Of a stretch of DNA of 64,000 nt, positions 12,201-24,600 are shown piece after piece. Made by a program: the position numbers and the translations under genes. The stretch is from Patiria pectinifera. Taxonomy: Eukaryota; Echinodermata; Asteroidea; Valvatida; Asterinidae. The stretch lies in contig CM057144.1 in NCBI GenBank assembly GCA_029964075.1, positions 15,275,281-15,339,280 of the forward strand, written 5' to 3'. Positions within the stretch are counted from its first letter, which is position 1. The number at the start of each line of letters is the position of its first letter. The notes under the pieces are model-generated. The model was not told where the DNA came from. It ran no database searches and saw nothing but the letters and a program-made list of their open reading frames with translations.

Positions 12201-13952
12201 TTCCAACATGTGGCTATAAAATCATACATTAACTTGATCAGGGCTAATAATTTATTTAAAAAATTACCCTTTTTTAAGCTGTATCCAAAGCTGAAGATGT
12301 GATTTCAAAAACGCCCCAAGTTTTGAGGTACTCCATAAAACTCACCTGTCCAGTTTATTGATGAATGCAATGCGTGGCACGTTGTATCGCTTCATCTGTC
12401 TGTTGACAGTAAAGGTCTGGCTTTGGACTCCTCCTACGGCGCACAGAACCAGCACGGCACCGTCTAGTACGCGTAAGGCTCTCTCCACTTCGACAGTAAA
12501 GTCAACGTGCCCTGAGGAATTTCAGATAAAAAAAATTGGACATTTAAGTACCTATAACATGCTTTCGGGTATGCACTCATCCCAAATAATTCAATTTTCT
12601 AACTTGCTAAGCAGCTATCTCCTGCTAAGCAGTGTTATAAGATGAGGTCCTGGGGCTCAGACCCACCTGGTGTATCGATGATGTTGATATTGTAGTCTTT
12701 CCACTCAACGTGTGTCGCAGCCGACTGTATAGTGATCCCTCTCTGTCGTTCTAGCTCCATGGAGTCCATCGTGGCACCAACATTGTCCTTTCCTTTCACC
12801 TAAAAAAAAAATGTATTAAAAACAAAACAATCAATCATTTTAAACTAAATCACAGCAACTTTACAAGCGCTGGAGGTTTCCAAACTATGGTTCTACCAGC
12901 AGCTTTGGATTTCCTACATGTCTGGCACCAGGATCATTTGAAGATTAAAATTATTAGCAAATGCTGTAAAAAACACTTTGGTATAGATGCAGTTGTTGTA
13001 ATCTGGCACAATAATACCTTGAACTAATTTCAAACTCTCACATGCACTTACTTACACCAAGTTACAGTACAAAATAGTAAATGGTCCTTAATGTACTGGT
13101 GTTAATGTTAAACTGTAAGTTTGCCCGGGGGGGGGGGGGAGTGTGGTCAGAAGAATGACAGGGAAAGGAGGGACTTGATTTTGGCGTTACGTACCTCGTG
13201 CATTTGTTTGATTCTGCCTGTGTAGAACAAAAGCCGTTCCGTGAGGGTCGTCTTTCCAGAGTCAATGTGGGCCGATATTCCAATGTTGCGTATCTTTCGC
13301 ACATCCTATAAATAGAATACAAACTACTTCTTAGGCCTAATTACTAATATACACAAAAGAACAAATAAGGCCTGCAACTAAAAGCAATTTAGAAAAATAA
13401 TTCAAGAAATTTGAAGGAAAGATTCCCACATCTGGCCATCACTAATTTTTTCCTTCAGTGACCCAGCCATCGGAAAGATTTTTTTTATATGTCTCCAAAA
13501 GTCAAATTTTGTAGGGAAAATATTGAAGTATTTACTGAGAAAACACTTCAAAATTTTCAGACCAGTCTAGGGTTTGTGCACAGGATGGCAAGTAAATGGA
13601 GATATGGGAATCTTTCTAATTTGAAAAATCTGTTGGTCCCAACATTTTTGACAGAAAATAGGAATGCCCAAACGAAAGCACACTTACGACATTTCCAGTT
13701 GAAGAGGATGCATGCCGGTAACAAGCACTTGTAGGTAAAATCTAAAGAATAAAAGAAAAACACATTTTGTATTGAAAAAGTTATAGGCATAGGCTACGAG
13801 CACGAGTTAATGACATGAATCCGCTGTCGGAAATACACGGTAAACCGTTCCAAACAACGCTAATCTATCACCTGTTTTCGGAAGTCGAACGCGAATTTCA
13901 CATTGCGTCTTGTTGCTTCATTCAGAAGGGAGGTGAATCGGAGTAAGCCCAT
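6263..13952 (-). CDS. GFM1: Mitochondrial elongation factor G 1, 20 exons, 747 aa
   Basis: GTPase that translocates mRNA and tRNAs on the mitochondrial ribosome (matrix). Exons (minus): 13952-13872, 13741-13688, 13305-13195, 12799-12667, 12511-12346, 12138-11983, 11693-11620, 11259-11183, 10958-10878, 10718-10651, 10556-10481, 10120-9983, 9743-9585, 9376-9287, 9007-8877, 8468-8399, 8215-8123, 7591-7447, 7107-6947, 6442-6263. All junctions are GT-AG and in phase, giving 2244 nt, close to the roughly 750 aa of animal GFM1. Residues 1-22 are basic and amphipathic, a plausible mitochondrial presequence. GTPase motifs: G1 AHIDSGKT at 57-64, G2 [10 protein letters not shown]3 DTPGHVDF from 124, G4 NKLD at 178-181. 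The SAL box that serves as G5 reads GTAL instead of the common GSAL. Later exons carry EF-G domain II ([10 protein letters not shown]), domain III ([14 protein letters not shown]), domain IV ([11 protein letters not shown]) and domain V ([14 protein letters not shown]). Identification is very secure. Confidence 0.97.
7270..7345 (-). repeat. tRNA-derived SINE head in GFM1 intron 18
   Basis: On the minus strand a tRNA-like A box (CAAGTGGTAAAG, about 7341-7330) is followed by a B box GGGTTCGAGTCCC at 7300-7288. Spacing and B-box quality fit an RNA polymerase III internal promoter. No paired acceptor stem is visible, so this is read as a SINE, not a tRNA gene. A plus-strand B-box-like GGTTCGAATCT at about 7370 may be a second fragment. 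Confidence 0.55.
7674..7745 (+). repeat. Retrotransposon 3' tail (AAGCGCTTTGAG...AGCGCTATATAA type)
   Basis: The arrangement AAAGCGCTTTGAGA ... AAAGCGCTATATAAG followed by a T/A-rich tail is the 3' end shared by many CR1/L2-related LINEs and their SINEs in aquatic animals. Only the tail is clear. It lies in GFM1 intron 17. Confidence 0.5.
11397..11560. repeat. Probable dispersed repeat fragment in GFM1 intron 7
   Basis: A block beginning GGGCCAATTTCACGGCGCTG and rich in GCTGCTAAGCA-like words resembles a repeat family common in marine invertebrate introns; CTTGCTAAGCAGC recurs at about 12604-12616. The ends are not definable from this window. Confidence 0.3.
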
Positions 13953-14686
13953 GACAGAAGAAGAAGGTTGCCTTTTACAACCAAGAATTTGCAATTTTAT
14001 CTCTAAAAACTTCTATTCTTCATCTGACCACAACAAAAACCCGGTTGCGCACACAATTTTAACACACGTAACGCATGGCGGTGTGACGTGCATTATGCAA
14101 TCTTTTCTTGAGGGCGCCCTTTTTCGATCAGTGGCGGAAGCATCATTCATAAGTATTTCAAAGTTTAAGAAAAGTCTTGTGGAGTTGTAGGGGCCCCTGC
14201 AGAGTGTCGAGGGAAACTTGTGACAAAATGTCAATCCATTAACCCGTTCGCGGAGGAGGACGTGGTCACGTGATAACACGCACTGTCTGTTTTAGGCGCT
14301 AGTGCCTCCGATCCGGATGACGTCTGAACGCGCTAATCCCGCATGTCTAAAGTAATTTGTACACACACACAAAGTCACCTCAGTCTGTGGAGGCGGACCG
14401 TGTGTTGATCTTGAATTGGCCGCTGTGCACGGCCAGTTGTTTTACGATTTACATTCCAGTCAGATCCAGTGCACACCTCGGAGTATTGAAACATGAGGTT
14501 TCGGCAAGAAATCGTCGTACGAATATTGTTCATGGATGTCTGACAGCCTGCACTAGTTCGTACTGGAAACCGCAACCCTCAAAGTTAAGTGTAAACAAAA
14601 TCATTGTGAGTTTTGTAAATTCATATTTTTTTCTCCTCAAGAAAAAAAAGAAAGACAACTGATGTGACATCTCGATGCTTAACCAG
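13953..14686. other. GFM1 5' flank, no gene seen
   Basis: Presumed promoter side of GFM1. No TATA box is evident. A gene-free stretch follows up to the hAT-type element. Confidence 0.4.
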
Positions 14687-15567
14687 CAATGGCGTAGCCA
14701 GGAATTTTTCAAGGGGGGGGGATGCGAGCGCGAAGCGCGAAGCTCTTACGGCGTGGGGTTCGGGGCCCGCTTAAGGGCCCCGAAAAAAATATATTCTAGA
14801 TGTTCTGATGTGTGATCTGAAGCAATTTCTTACCACTTTAACCAATAGTTATCTTAGCACAAAAGATAACTAATATTTTCTTAGCAAAAGATAATTATTT
14901 GAACATCGTTTTCGAGGTTGGAGTCATTGAATCAGCTATCGGTATTTTGAGCTATAGGCGTGGGGTTCGGGACCCGCTTAAGGGCCCCGAAAAAAATTGG
15001 ATTCTCGATGCTTGTGGTGTGATCTGAGGCAATTTCATACCACTTTAACCAATAATTATCTTAGCACAAAAGATAATTGGTTTAAACATAATTTTCGAGG
15101 TTTTCTCAGCTGAAGGCATAAGAAAAAATTTTGAACATTGTTTTCGAGGTTGGAGTCATTGAATCAGCTACCAGAATTCTGAGCTTTAGGCGTGGGGTTC
15201 GGGGCCCGCTTAAGGGCCCCGAAAAATTTTGGATTCTAAATGCTCTGTGGTGCTATCTGAGGCAATTTCTGACCACTTTAACCAATATTTTCTAAGCAAA
15301 AGATACATTGTAGTACATAATAGGGCCCTGTAAATGAGACACGAGTTCAAAAATCTGGGGGTGGGACATTTGATATTGTGTCCCCCACCCTTCAAAAAGT
15401 GGGGGGGGGACATGTCCCCTGTCCCCCCCAGGATTGACGCCCATGGCGTCATGTAGATCAATGATAATTTTTTTAGAAACTCAAAATCTCAGTGGGGGCG
15501 ACTGGGGGAGCGACAAGGTTTCATCGGGGGACGGTCGCCCCCCACCCCCCCGGTGGCTACGCCACTG
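14687..15567. mobile_element. hAT-type miniature transposon (non-autonomous), 881 bp
   Basis: The left end reads CAATGGCGTAGCCA and the right end, reverse-complemented, reads CAGTGGCGTAGCCA. Both are followed inward by G-rich tracts. The flanking 8 bp are TTAACCAG (14679-14686) and TAAACCAG (15568-15575), a target-site duplication with one mismatch, as expected of hAT elements. There is no transposase frame. Inside are three related tandem units of about 207-232 bp, each opening with a hairpin TTCGGGGCCC-GCTTAA-GGGCCCCGAA at 14759-14784, 14966-14991 (one mismatch) and 15198-15223. Ends, duplication and lack of coding capacity are seen directly; the superfamily is inferred from the end sequence and the 8-bp duplication. 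Confidence 0.75.
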
Positions 15568-18500
15568 TAAACCAGGCATCACGGAGAATCAAGGAGTAAG
15601 TTTCGTTCTCAAAATGTTGATGAAAACATACAACGTATTGTCAGAAAAAAAAAGTGTAGGCCTAGTTTCAACATTTACAAATTAAGGGTCCACCACTATG
15701 CACAAGACATTTAGCCCCTCGAACGTTTTGAAGTACTGAGGGCATACACGTTTAATCATGGCTAGGTTTGGCTCGTTGTGGTTCTAATTTCTCTATGTAC
15801 GTTTCTTATAAATGGCATATATAATTAGGCCACTTCATGATCAGTTATAAATAGTAGGGCTACTGGTTTGAAATGGATCTACGTTTCTGGTCACACAAAC
15901 AAAAACATAAGTTTTTTTTGCAAACAGTTGCCCCAATAGCTACGGTTTTCACTACGTCGAATGGAATCTTGGTGACTTTTAATACTGCCACGCGAAATGG
16001 AACGAGGAGAATAAGATCTATACCTATGTCCATTGTCGGTTTGTATCCAACGAAACTGAAAGTGTTGTTTCTTTCGTGTCATTTTTTCATCTGCCACATG
16101 CATACAGCATATGTTGTATGACGCAAACAACGATATGCTTATTGAGGCAAAAAGACACTTTCCCTGGCAATGGTGGATTGTTTTCGGTGCCGAAAGCTAT
16201 GACCCTGACTTCAGACTCCACCATCTGGATCGTTTACATGTACGCCGTGGTGCCCGGTTGGCATAGTGGATGCGTCTGTGTTCAGTCTTCAAGTCTACGC
16301 TGTCAGCAGGACGAATATATGTAAGTGATGATGGCAATGACAGAGCGAAGACATGTTCACTCTCTTGCTCGAAACGTCGAGAAGACTCATTCGAACAAAA
16401 AAAAGGACTCATGGTGAGCTTTATGGCGATAATAAAACAGTTTTTAACATGCTTTACTGACGATGTGGAATGACATATTGCATCAAAAAAAATACCTGCA
16501 AAGGGAAGCCAGGTGATATTTTGACCAACTTTTGGCAAAAAAACCTATCCAACAAGAGAAACATTTGAAAGCATTTGACATCCAGAGCTTTATATGATGG
16601 ACATAACTCCTTTCCCATAATAAGTTTGTATACATTTTTTAACACCCCCCCCCCAAAAAAAACCCATCAAATTGAACACTTTTAGAAGCCACAAACCTGA
16701 ATTTGTCCTGTTCTCATCCACGTTCGTCTATACTGCTGGTTCTACCTGAGACCTTCAGATGGAGAATGCGGCATTACAGCGGCTAGTCTCGGTAGGATTC
16801 AAACCCATATTCTTTCTGAGTATGCGAAATACACGTTTTCTGTATCCACAATGCATTTATTTCAGCATATGCAAAATCCCGGGAAAATGGTTCATGTACA
16901 TACAAATGCGACACGGTATTTATTTTGACTATTAAAAGTGTTTTAAGGAACAGAAATATGAACATTACATTTCCCTACTATGCATGGTTTTCATAAAAAT
17001 ATTCATTTTGCTTTATATTTTAAGTGAAAGAAAAATTAACCTTTTTAGCCCAAAACATGCTATGTACAATTTAGAATAATTCTAAAAAAGGAAACTGTGA
17101 TTGATGAAACTAAACAGACATCGTGGAATGAAGCCAACGTTTCGGTCGTTATATTCAGGGTCATCTTCATGCAAAACACATGCCTTTTGACATATATCTA
17201 CCAAATCAGTGTCCAAACTCACGATCATTTTTGTTTAAATGTTACGTGTACATATTGTTACTCAAACAAGTTTAACTTAACCCTTTAATTAACAGTCAAC
17301 ATAATATAAAAGCGAGGAATACCCTTATACGGCTACAACTATTACTATAAAAAATTACAAATTTGTAATTGTTATTGTTGATCATTCTTTCTTCACAATC
17401 CTTTCACGCTTACTGTTCTGCTATAAAATAAAATAAAAAATTGCAAAAAACTATAACCTCATAAGACATATACATGTACATGTTTATATATATATATATA
17501 TATACATGTACATGTACACCCAAACTCCATTTTTGTGTAATGCATAGAAACATGAACAACAGTATCAATATCTTCGCTAGTTCCTAAGTGGCACACATTT
17601 ATGCATACCTTTCCACTTTAAATACCCATAAAAGTTGGTTAAAACATATCAAGTTAGTTTGTATCCCTCAAATTCGTACCCCATATACAGATAAAATACA
17701 TGGCCAATAATAATATAAAAAAATAATGTCATTAAAACTCTATTGTGTTATAGTAAAACTTGTATTTATCGGATTTTTTTTTTTAATTAGCAAAATCAGT
17801 GCATTTATACACGTCAGTGCATGATATTTTTGAATCGTTTCAATTCGTTGATTGTTTAAAACATAAAACTGCTAAGCCCAGATTTCGTCGAAGTCCAAAA
17901 CAAGCTAAGACAAATTTCATGGAGGCGCTCAGATGGAAATAGCATATCAGCAGTTTTCCTTGATCAAGGTGGGAACCAGTTACGACCAAGTATACATGTA
18001 CATTGCATGACACTTGGCTGGTAACCCTTTACGGCTCAGCAAAGCAAATTCTGGATAAAAAACAACATTCTTTCTGACAAGCAGCCTTCATGAAACTTAT
18101 CCTTGTAGAATCCTACTTACTATAGTTTCTACATGTATTTTATATACAGGTTCTGTGTACATTTAGCCCGATTGAAAAAAAAATTCCGAGGGTGAGGCAC
18201 TAATTGATATGGAAATCTAGCCGTCCAATAGGAATTCAGCGCTTCACTGATCATCCACTCACCTCATGTTTATTCATGACCCCCTGCCATCCCAATCAAA
18301 ACACCTTTTGTCGTTCGTCCTCGATCAAAGTGACCTCGAGTATCTAGCCTGGTACTTTCCCACTTTTTTATGTGAGAAGTTATGGAATAATTACAATGAA
18401 AAACTGCAAACATAGGAAACAGCTTAGATTTCCTTTACAGAAAATACATGTACGCCTAGATGTCATTTCTGAGATTTTAAAAGGCCGTATATGGTGCCCC

Positions 18501-19147
18501 TAATTTCTGTTTTGCGGTATTAAATAACATTTTAAGCAGCTTTCATGTAGAAATTGAAATGCGCGTCAAAGTTTGATCTAGTTTGGCACAGTCATGAAAA
18601 ATTCATCACATTGTAGTAAGTGTTTGAGTATTTCTGTACTTCAAAGTTTTCTAGTCTAAGTAGGCATAGAAATGTTGAACGACTTTTTCACGTTTTTTTT
18701 TTCTTTTTTACAGCACTGGCTGCTACTTTATCCAGTATGACAAAAATAACTGTGTACTTCATTTTTTATATTTTATACAAATTAATATGCCGAAAATATA
18801 ATGTGACCACCACCCAAAACCAGGCAGAAATAGATTGTGTTCTTTTTAAACATTTTTTTGTACAACTCCAAAGATGACGGTTGCATCTTCAAAAACAATT
18901 TAATATATGTGAAAACTTACTAAAATTGTAGCGCGCAGAAATCTTCGACAGCTACATGTAGGCCTACTTCAAACTTTTTTGTCTGTAATCATTTTTTATG
19001 GGGGGGGGGGGAAGACAGCCATACAGGCGAAATTGGTTTCTGGTTTTAAGAGGTTGGTCATCTGATATTTATGACAGTTAAAAGTCGCTTACTTGACGAA
19101 ATCAAAACCAAAGGTTGGTTAGTGGTTTTTAACCGACTTTCAGGATT
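15568..19147. other. Gene-free AT-rich intergenic region and probable PTB-gene 3' UTR
   Basis: No gene seen. It contains a B-box-like SINE trace on the minus strand at about 16790-16805 (GGGTTTGAATCC) and two blocks with the word CGAAACGTCGA or AACGTTTCGG (about 16370 and 17137). A TACATGTA/TA microsatellite lies at 17465-17520. The part just below 19148 presumably holds the 3' UTR of the PTB gene. Confidence 0.4.
17465..17520. repeat. Palindromic TACATGTACATGT-(TA)n-ACATGTACATGTA microsatellite
   Basis: A (TA)n core is flanked on both sides by ACATGTACATGT repeats, so the whole tract is its own reverse complement. The TACATGTA word is frequent elsewhere in the window (for example near 4045, 25935 and 32815). 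Confidence 0.8.
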
Positions 19148-19152
19148 TTATT
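19147..19152 (-). promoter_or_regulatory. AATAAA overlapping the PTB-gene stop codon
   Basis: The final codons GAA TAA are followed by AA, so AATAAA starts within the last sense codon. Whether it is used cannot be told; a functional transcript would normally need a signal further downstream. Confidence 0.3.
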
Positions 19153-21627
19153 CCCAGTCCGGGCGGATGTCGAATACCACCGGCTGTTGCCGTCCTCGGC
19201 GCCCGTTGCTCACGTCCTGCCGCACGTAAACCTATCGGGGGAAAGGGATCACACTCATTAGTTGTTTGGAGTTATAATTTGTTTGTCCTGACTATTTCTA
19301 CAATTCAAAATACTGATCTGAACGTCACTTATTGGACCGAATTGAGTAAAATGCTGAACTAACTAACTCACTGAGAATGAAACTGACTGAATGACAGTGT
19401 GCTTATAAGACAGGGTCTTCATGTATAATTCAACATGTAGTTTGTAGCATTGATGTGGAATGTTCGTATGCCATTTTCAATCAACGAGGGCGCCATTTTG
19501 CGGACAAAAACAGATGTGATTCCAAGGTTATTGCAATAAAAGTTGGAACAATTCGAAAATTACGATTTGACGATTGTACTAGATTGAAGCGAGGTTATTT
19601 AATTGCTTCAATAAGCCAGACTTTTGTTCTATTGTTTGTGCACCGAAAATGTAGTAACCGCGTCCTCAATATGGCCTAGTGAGAAGTGACAATATAAAGA
19701 AAATAAACAAAAAACCACAGACCTCCTCTTGGGGCGAATCGTCATAATCATCGTCATCGAAGTTGAAGCGCATGGAGTACGGCTCGGGTTCGGGCTCGCG
19801 GTTTCCCTGGTTGGATCGGGAGACGATCAGACGCTCCGGCAGGCCAGGCAGCTCGTCACGAGGGCGGAGGTACTGGTGGGGGCGGGCGTGGCCAGAGTTG
19901 TAGTAGCTGGAGATGTTGTAGAGGGGCATGCCGCGGGGGGCATGGTCATCCCACTCCTGGAAGTATTCTGAGGGGATGAAAACCACACCAAAATCATGAC
20001 GCAATTTTATTTCGATCAGAACGGGCAAATGTCTCAAATCAAGGTTTTAGTTGTTTATTTTTAGTTGTTTATTTTATTATAGTTGCAATATTTTTTAACT
20101 GGAATCATTGAGGCGTGTACTTAGTTTGGGCCAAATATTCCGGTTATATACTGAAACACAAAATAGCATTATTATTTTAAAAACAAAATGGCAAGATTAC
20201 GAAAGCTGAAAATAATTGTCCAAGTTCTTGTAACAGTTCTTGCTCTAGAAATTGTTTTCAAAACCTGATACTGGACAGTGTATTTGTAAAGACTTGTAAA
20301 GGTTGAGGCCAAAAGGAACAAGTTCGAGAATGTTTAGTGACTCACCGAGGCCTCCCATGTCCATCTCGCGGCTCCTGCGCTCCTCCAAACGGCGCTGGTT
20401 CTCCTCCACGCGCAGCCACTTCTCGTAAGCAATGCGAAACGCCTCAGAGACCGTTTTGGTGATGGTGTCACACTGCTTGTAGCTGCTGCATTCGAAGACA
20501 TGGCACAGGAAGCGGTTACCACGACCGCGGGCTACCATTGAGAAAATGGAAGGGTAGCGCGGATCAGCGGCCACGAAGTGGACCTGGTTGATTGGGATGT
20601 GCTGGACGTCTCGGGTCTCTGGAGGAAAGAACACACAATCACATAAACATGAGACAGTGACCTTTGACACAATATGACCTTTGACACAATGCTCAAAAGG
20701 AATGTCCTGAGCAGTTCAAAGCAACCAATCAACGCAGTGGAAATAACTTAATACGTCTTTATTGTGATCCAGTCAGTGAGCAGTTTGCAGCAGTCTAATT
20801 ATTGTTCACGTAATCTTAATAATAATATTAATAATCATAACGATACCGGAGTCTTTTATAGCACACGTATCTACAAACAATTAGGTTCTCGAGGGGCTGG
20901 TAATCTTCGAAGTAATCTAACAAGATAAGCAAGGTATCAAAGAGCATGGATGCGGTTTCAACGTTTCGGGCAGCCAGCTGTGGTTTCCTTCACGAGATTT
21001 TGTTTAATGAAGCTGCAGTATGAACAGTACGAACTATATGCAATTGGTTTTAAGCGCGAGTGTGCGTCGAGTAAATATTTTGCCTAAACTCGGTGAGGTG
21101 AATTTTGATAGTTCTTCAAACTTACGGGTTTCTAATAGGGCTACGTTCTTAGCGTTGATGTGCACGGTATAAATCGGAATGGCAACGCCTCTTTCCCTGT
21201 ACACCCTGGCACGAGTACGGATCTCCTCAACCAGCGCGTTAAGCTCCAAGATACTCGGTTCAGAGCTTTTCACTCGGGTGGCGCCCAGAAAGACTATCCT
21301 GAAGAAGGTCTTGGAGAAATTCTCTGGGTTGGCACTTCTGGTGTTGGCCATTTCGTCGTCATCTGATGTGGTGGTGGTGGGCCGGGCGGCTGGCCGTCTG
21401 CTTTGACGTGCTGGTCGGCCGTTAGCGGGCTCGCGGACTTGAAGCTTCAAGCGGGCTGGCATGGCGCGTCCCAAGCCGCTGTCGTCCCGCGTCTGAGAGC
21501 GATTTGCCGGGGTGAGGATCAAGCGGGTCGGGGAGCGCGACATGGACCGTGCCCGGCCCCGCCGGCTTCCCCCAGACCTCACGCTCGGTCGGTTCCGGCT
21601 CTGCCGCACGTACATCGTGTTACTCAT
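19148..21627 (-). CDS. Same PTB gene, isoform B from an alternative 5' exon (4 coding exons, 367 aa)
   Basis: Exon B (21627-21126) joins shared exons C 20618-20346, D 19967-19723 and E 19231-19148. Exon B ends ACC C/GTAAGT, in the same phase (1) as exon A, so either fits exon C. Residues 1-105 are basic and Arg/Ser-rich (RRGRARSMSRSP) with a later acidic DDDE. Residues about 109-235 form a PTB fold, of which exon B encodes strands 1-4 (FFRIVFLGA ... YTVHINAKNVALLE). The frame upstream is closed by TAA before any ATG, so initiation at 21627 (or the ATG four codons later) is likely. A cryptic acceptor (GGACCAG/AA, about 21704) would let exon A splice into B in frame, but that product would carry two front halves and one back half. 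Alternative first exons are the simpler reading. Confidence 0.75.
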
Positions 21628-24600
21628 TAGTGACAGCGAATTGCGCAAAGCCCACTCGAAAAATGTCCTTGAAAATGACGCAGACAATTTCTTCGTCAAT
21701 TCTTCGGTAAGTTCTGGTCCTCTTGGAAGATAGAAAGTAGCTTAGTGTCTGAAATCCGCAGTGATTTTGTCAAAATCAGCACTCCTATATACTACAAGAA
21801 GTTCCAGGCTTGCACAAAAGAACACGGTTTGTATACAGGTGTGTGTCGGGATTCAAAATGGCTTCCCTAAAAACCCAGAAGTTGCAGACTGCAGGCAAGT
21901 TCTAGTGCGACAGGCAGGGCGTCGATTGTGTTGCCGAGGTGAACCGTGACATCCTCAATCGCACAGGGAATATTGGTAAATTTCGTATGCAGTGCGGAAC
22001 AATGGAGTTTTTTTTATAGCGAAATTCCGTCTCACTGGCTAAGAAAAAAAGGCATTTTGGGACATAGCCTGGTATCATCCAAGTTCTACCGTTTGGATCG
22101 TGGGCGTCGGGGGAGTACCTTTGGGCGTCAGTCGCATCCATCTCAATGTGATGATGATTAATATCAACAAATTTAACAAGATTCAGAACATGGCATCACA
22201 TGTCGATCGCTCAGAGGTTTTTTCCTTATGACGATCGGAGCACATGCCCGAAACGTCGACTTAAAACACCTATGGTTCTTCTCAAAATCACTTCTTTCTT
22301 AAATAGTTAGTCTATATACATGCATCTATCGACAAACGTATGCAGGTAGCAGGCGCGGTTCTACGGGGGGGGGGGGGGGGGCTAGGGGGGATTTAGCGAC
22401 CGGTCTCCCCCTAAAGAAATAGTCGTGACAAGGGTGCATTAGTTAATATAGTGTGAATGATTTTAGGATTTTATTGGCGCTCCCCATTGAAAATATGGCA
22501 TGGTTTGGGAAAATGGAGCTTGTTGACAGTCTTTTTGCAAGGACGCAAAACAGCGGATCCGTCACGCCAGCAGAAGCGATTCAACCGTGAATTGTTTCTC
22601 ATGAGTTAGTTCCCTGGCATGCGATGTCGATTTCAAAATTGTTGTTCTACGCTTTGCATTCTAATGGGTGACGTCATAATGCTGATGGCTTCCGACTAAA
22701 GCCATGCATGAAGTAAATTACCACATACGGTGCGTGGACAGCTGATTACTTTCCTTACAGATTTGGGTGGTTCCTCTTAAACAAATTGAACAAAACACAA
22801 GAAAATGTTCAAGTTTTGGGTAAAAGCTTTGGTGAATACCAAACAGGTAATTGTCGACGCCAAGTGTAATCGACTTTTTTTAGTGTAATCTTGCAGGATA
22901 AAAACACCCCAGTGATTTCACGTGTAAACGGGGATACCAAATTTGGTGTCCCCGTTTACACGTGAAACAATCCTAAGCATGAAGAAGATAAATTTGATTC
23001 TTACGATTCATGTTTCGAGTGACAAGGATCATTACCACATACTGGAACTGTAAAGAGTGCAGAAAATACTTTATGTACAAAGTTATGCATATAAATATGC
23101 ATTGGTATTTATGGAATACCCAAATGCACTCTACAAATTGTTTGTAACAACTCGTAAAGTTGTTCATGAACAGAGGCAACATAAAAAAAAAATATGTGCA
23201 GTATTGTTATAGTCACGTGGTATTTTATGTAGGAGGGTTAGATTGACAAGTATGGTGTTCTATATGTGCCATCGGCGTCGCATTTTTCGCCAGAGCATAT
23301 TGCGCACTCGCACTTTTTTTCTCGAAATTTTCATTGGTTGTGTAATAAAATAGAGAAATTTTACTTATTAAACAATGCTTAAAGAATTATTTATTATTAT
23401 ATTTGCAATTTTTTTGTCAGAGGTGGAATCAGAATCTTACAAATTAAGAACCGTACACATCTGGGGCAATGTTATTCACCTTATAAAAGTATAAACTGCG
23501 CCTATTTTTATTTGGTCAGCCATAATTATAAAGGCCCATACCCGTACCCGGATGTCGATGGCGGGGAAAACGGCGATAAAAGCAAGGCTTTCATCCGTTC
23601 CTGAGAACACCGGGCCATCTTTTCAGGAAACATTTTTGTGGTTTCTATTCCCAACAATACGCTGCCAACTTCGATTGGGATTTTCGCGCTTGAATTGCAT
23701 TCTTTGCTTTGTTTGGACGAAGTTCATATACAAAAATGGCCTCCCGCATCAATAAATATGTTTCTCGTATACCATTTCAGAAGTTGCATCTCGATGATTG
23801 TGGTTTTGTTTCTCTCACTTCATATTAATCCCCCAGTACAAAAATCCATCCACTTCCCCTGCTATGCCTTTTACACAGGCAAGTCACCAACAGCCAGATC
23901 ATATTCAAGTGAGCACTGCGACCAGTCATATTCAGGCAACAGACAAAAGCAGGCAACTGGTAAGTACTGTTGTCTTATCAATCACATACAGTCAATGCAG
24001 AGCTGTATCAAGTTACCTAAACAGTCACAGGCAGTCAATCCTGTTTTATGTCGGCTGGGAGCTCTGAAATTTTGAAAACAGTCACTTGATTTGGACTGAA
24101 ATAACAACTTGGCACAGAATGTTTGCGTAGGATGTTTGTAATGACAATAATGCCTGTATTTTCTTTGATCATGTCAACGTCAAGAAAAGAGACAAGTCTG
24201 GTTGTTTTTCTTTTATTTATGTATTTGTGAGTTCAACTATTTATTAAATTATTGATTTATTTATATATTTATTTTCTTCTCAACGCACTTTTTAGGGGGG
24301 TGTTTCCCTGCTAGAAATCATTTGAAACCGTATTATTTTGTGGTGCTGCTGAAAATTACCAAAATTTCATGTATCATTCTTGTTCTCAAAATTGGGCTAC
24401 CGGTATAAGTTCGTCACTAATATGTTCTTGTGTGAACCTTAATTAAGGAGCCTTAAGGCCAACCTCGTCCCCAGGGTGTCGAGCAGTACGCGCCCACCAC
24501 TAACGTTACACTATCGTTTGTTTTTGTATGCGATGTCTGAGCTAAAAACACAATCAATTCGTCGCGCCGTGAGTTACGAAAACACGATTGTTTTCGAAAT

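Noticed and set aside
19455-19679. 74-codon plus-strand frame in the last intron of the PTB gene
   Set aside because: No homology, no splice or promoter context, biased towards random composition.
20245-20670. Stand-alone PTB fragment as a pseudogene
   Set aside because: The fragment is bounded by good splice sites in phase with exons on both sides, so it is an internal exon.
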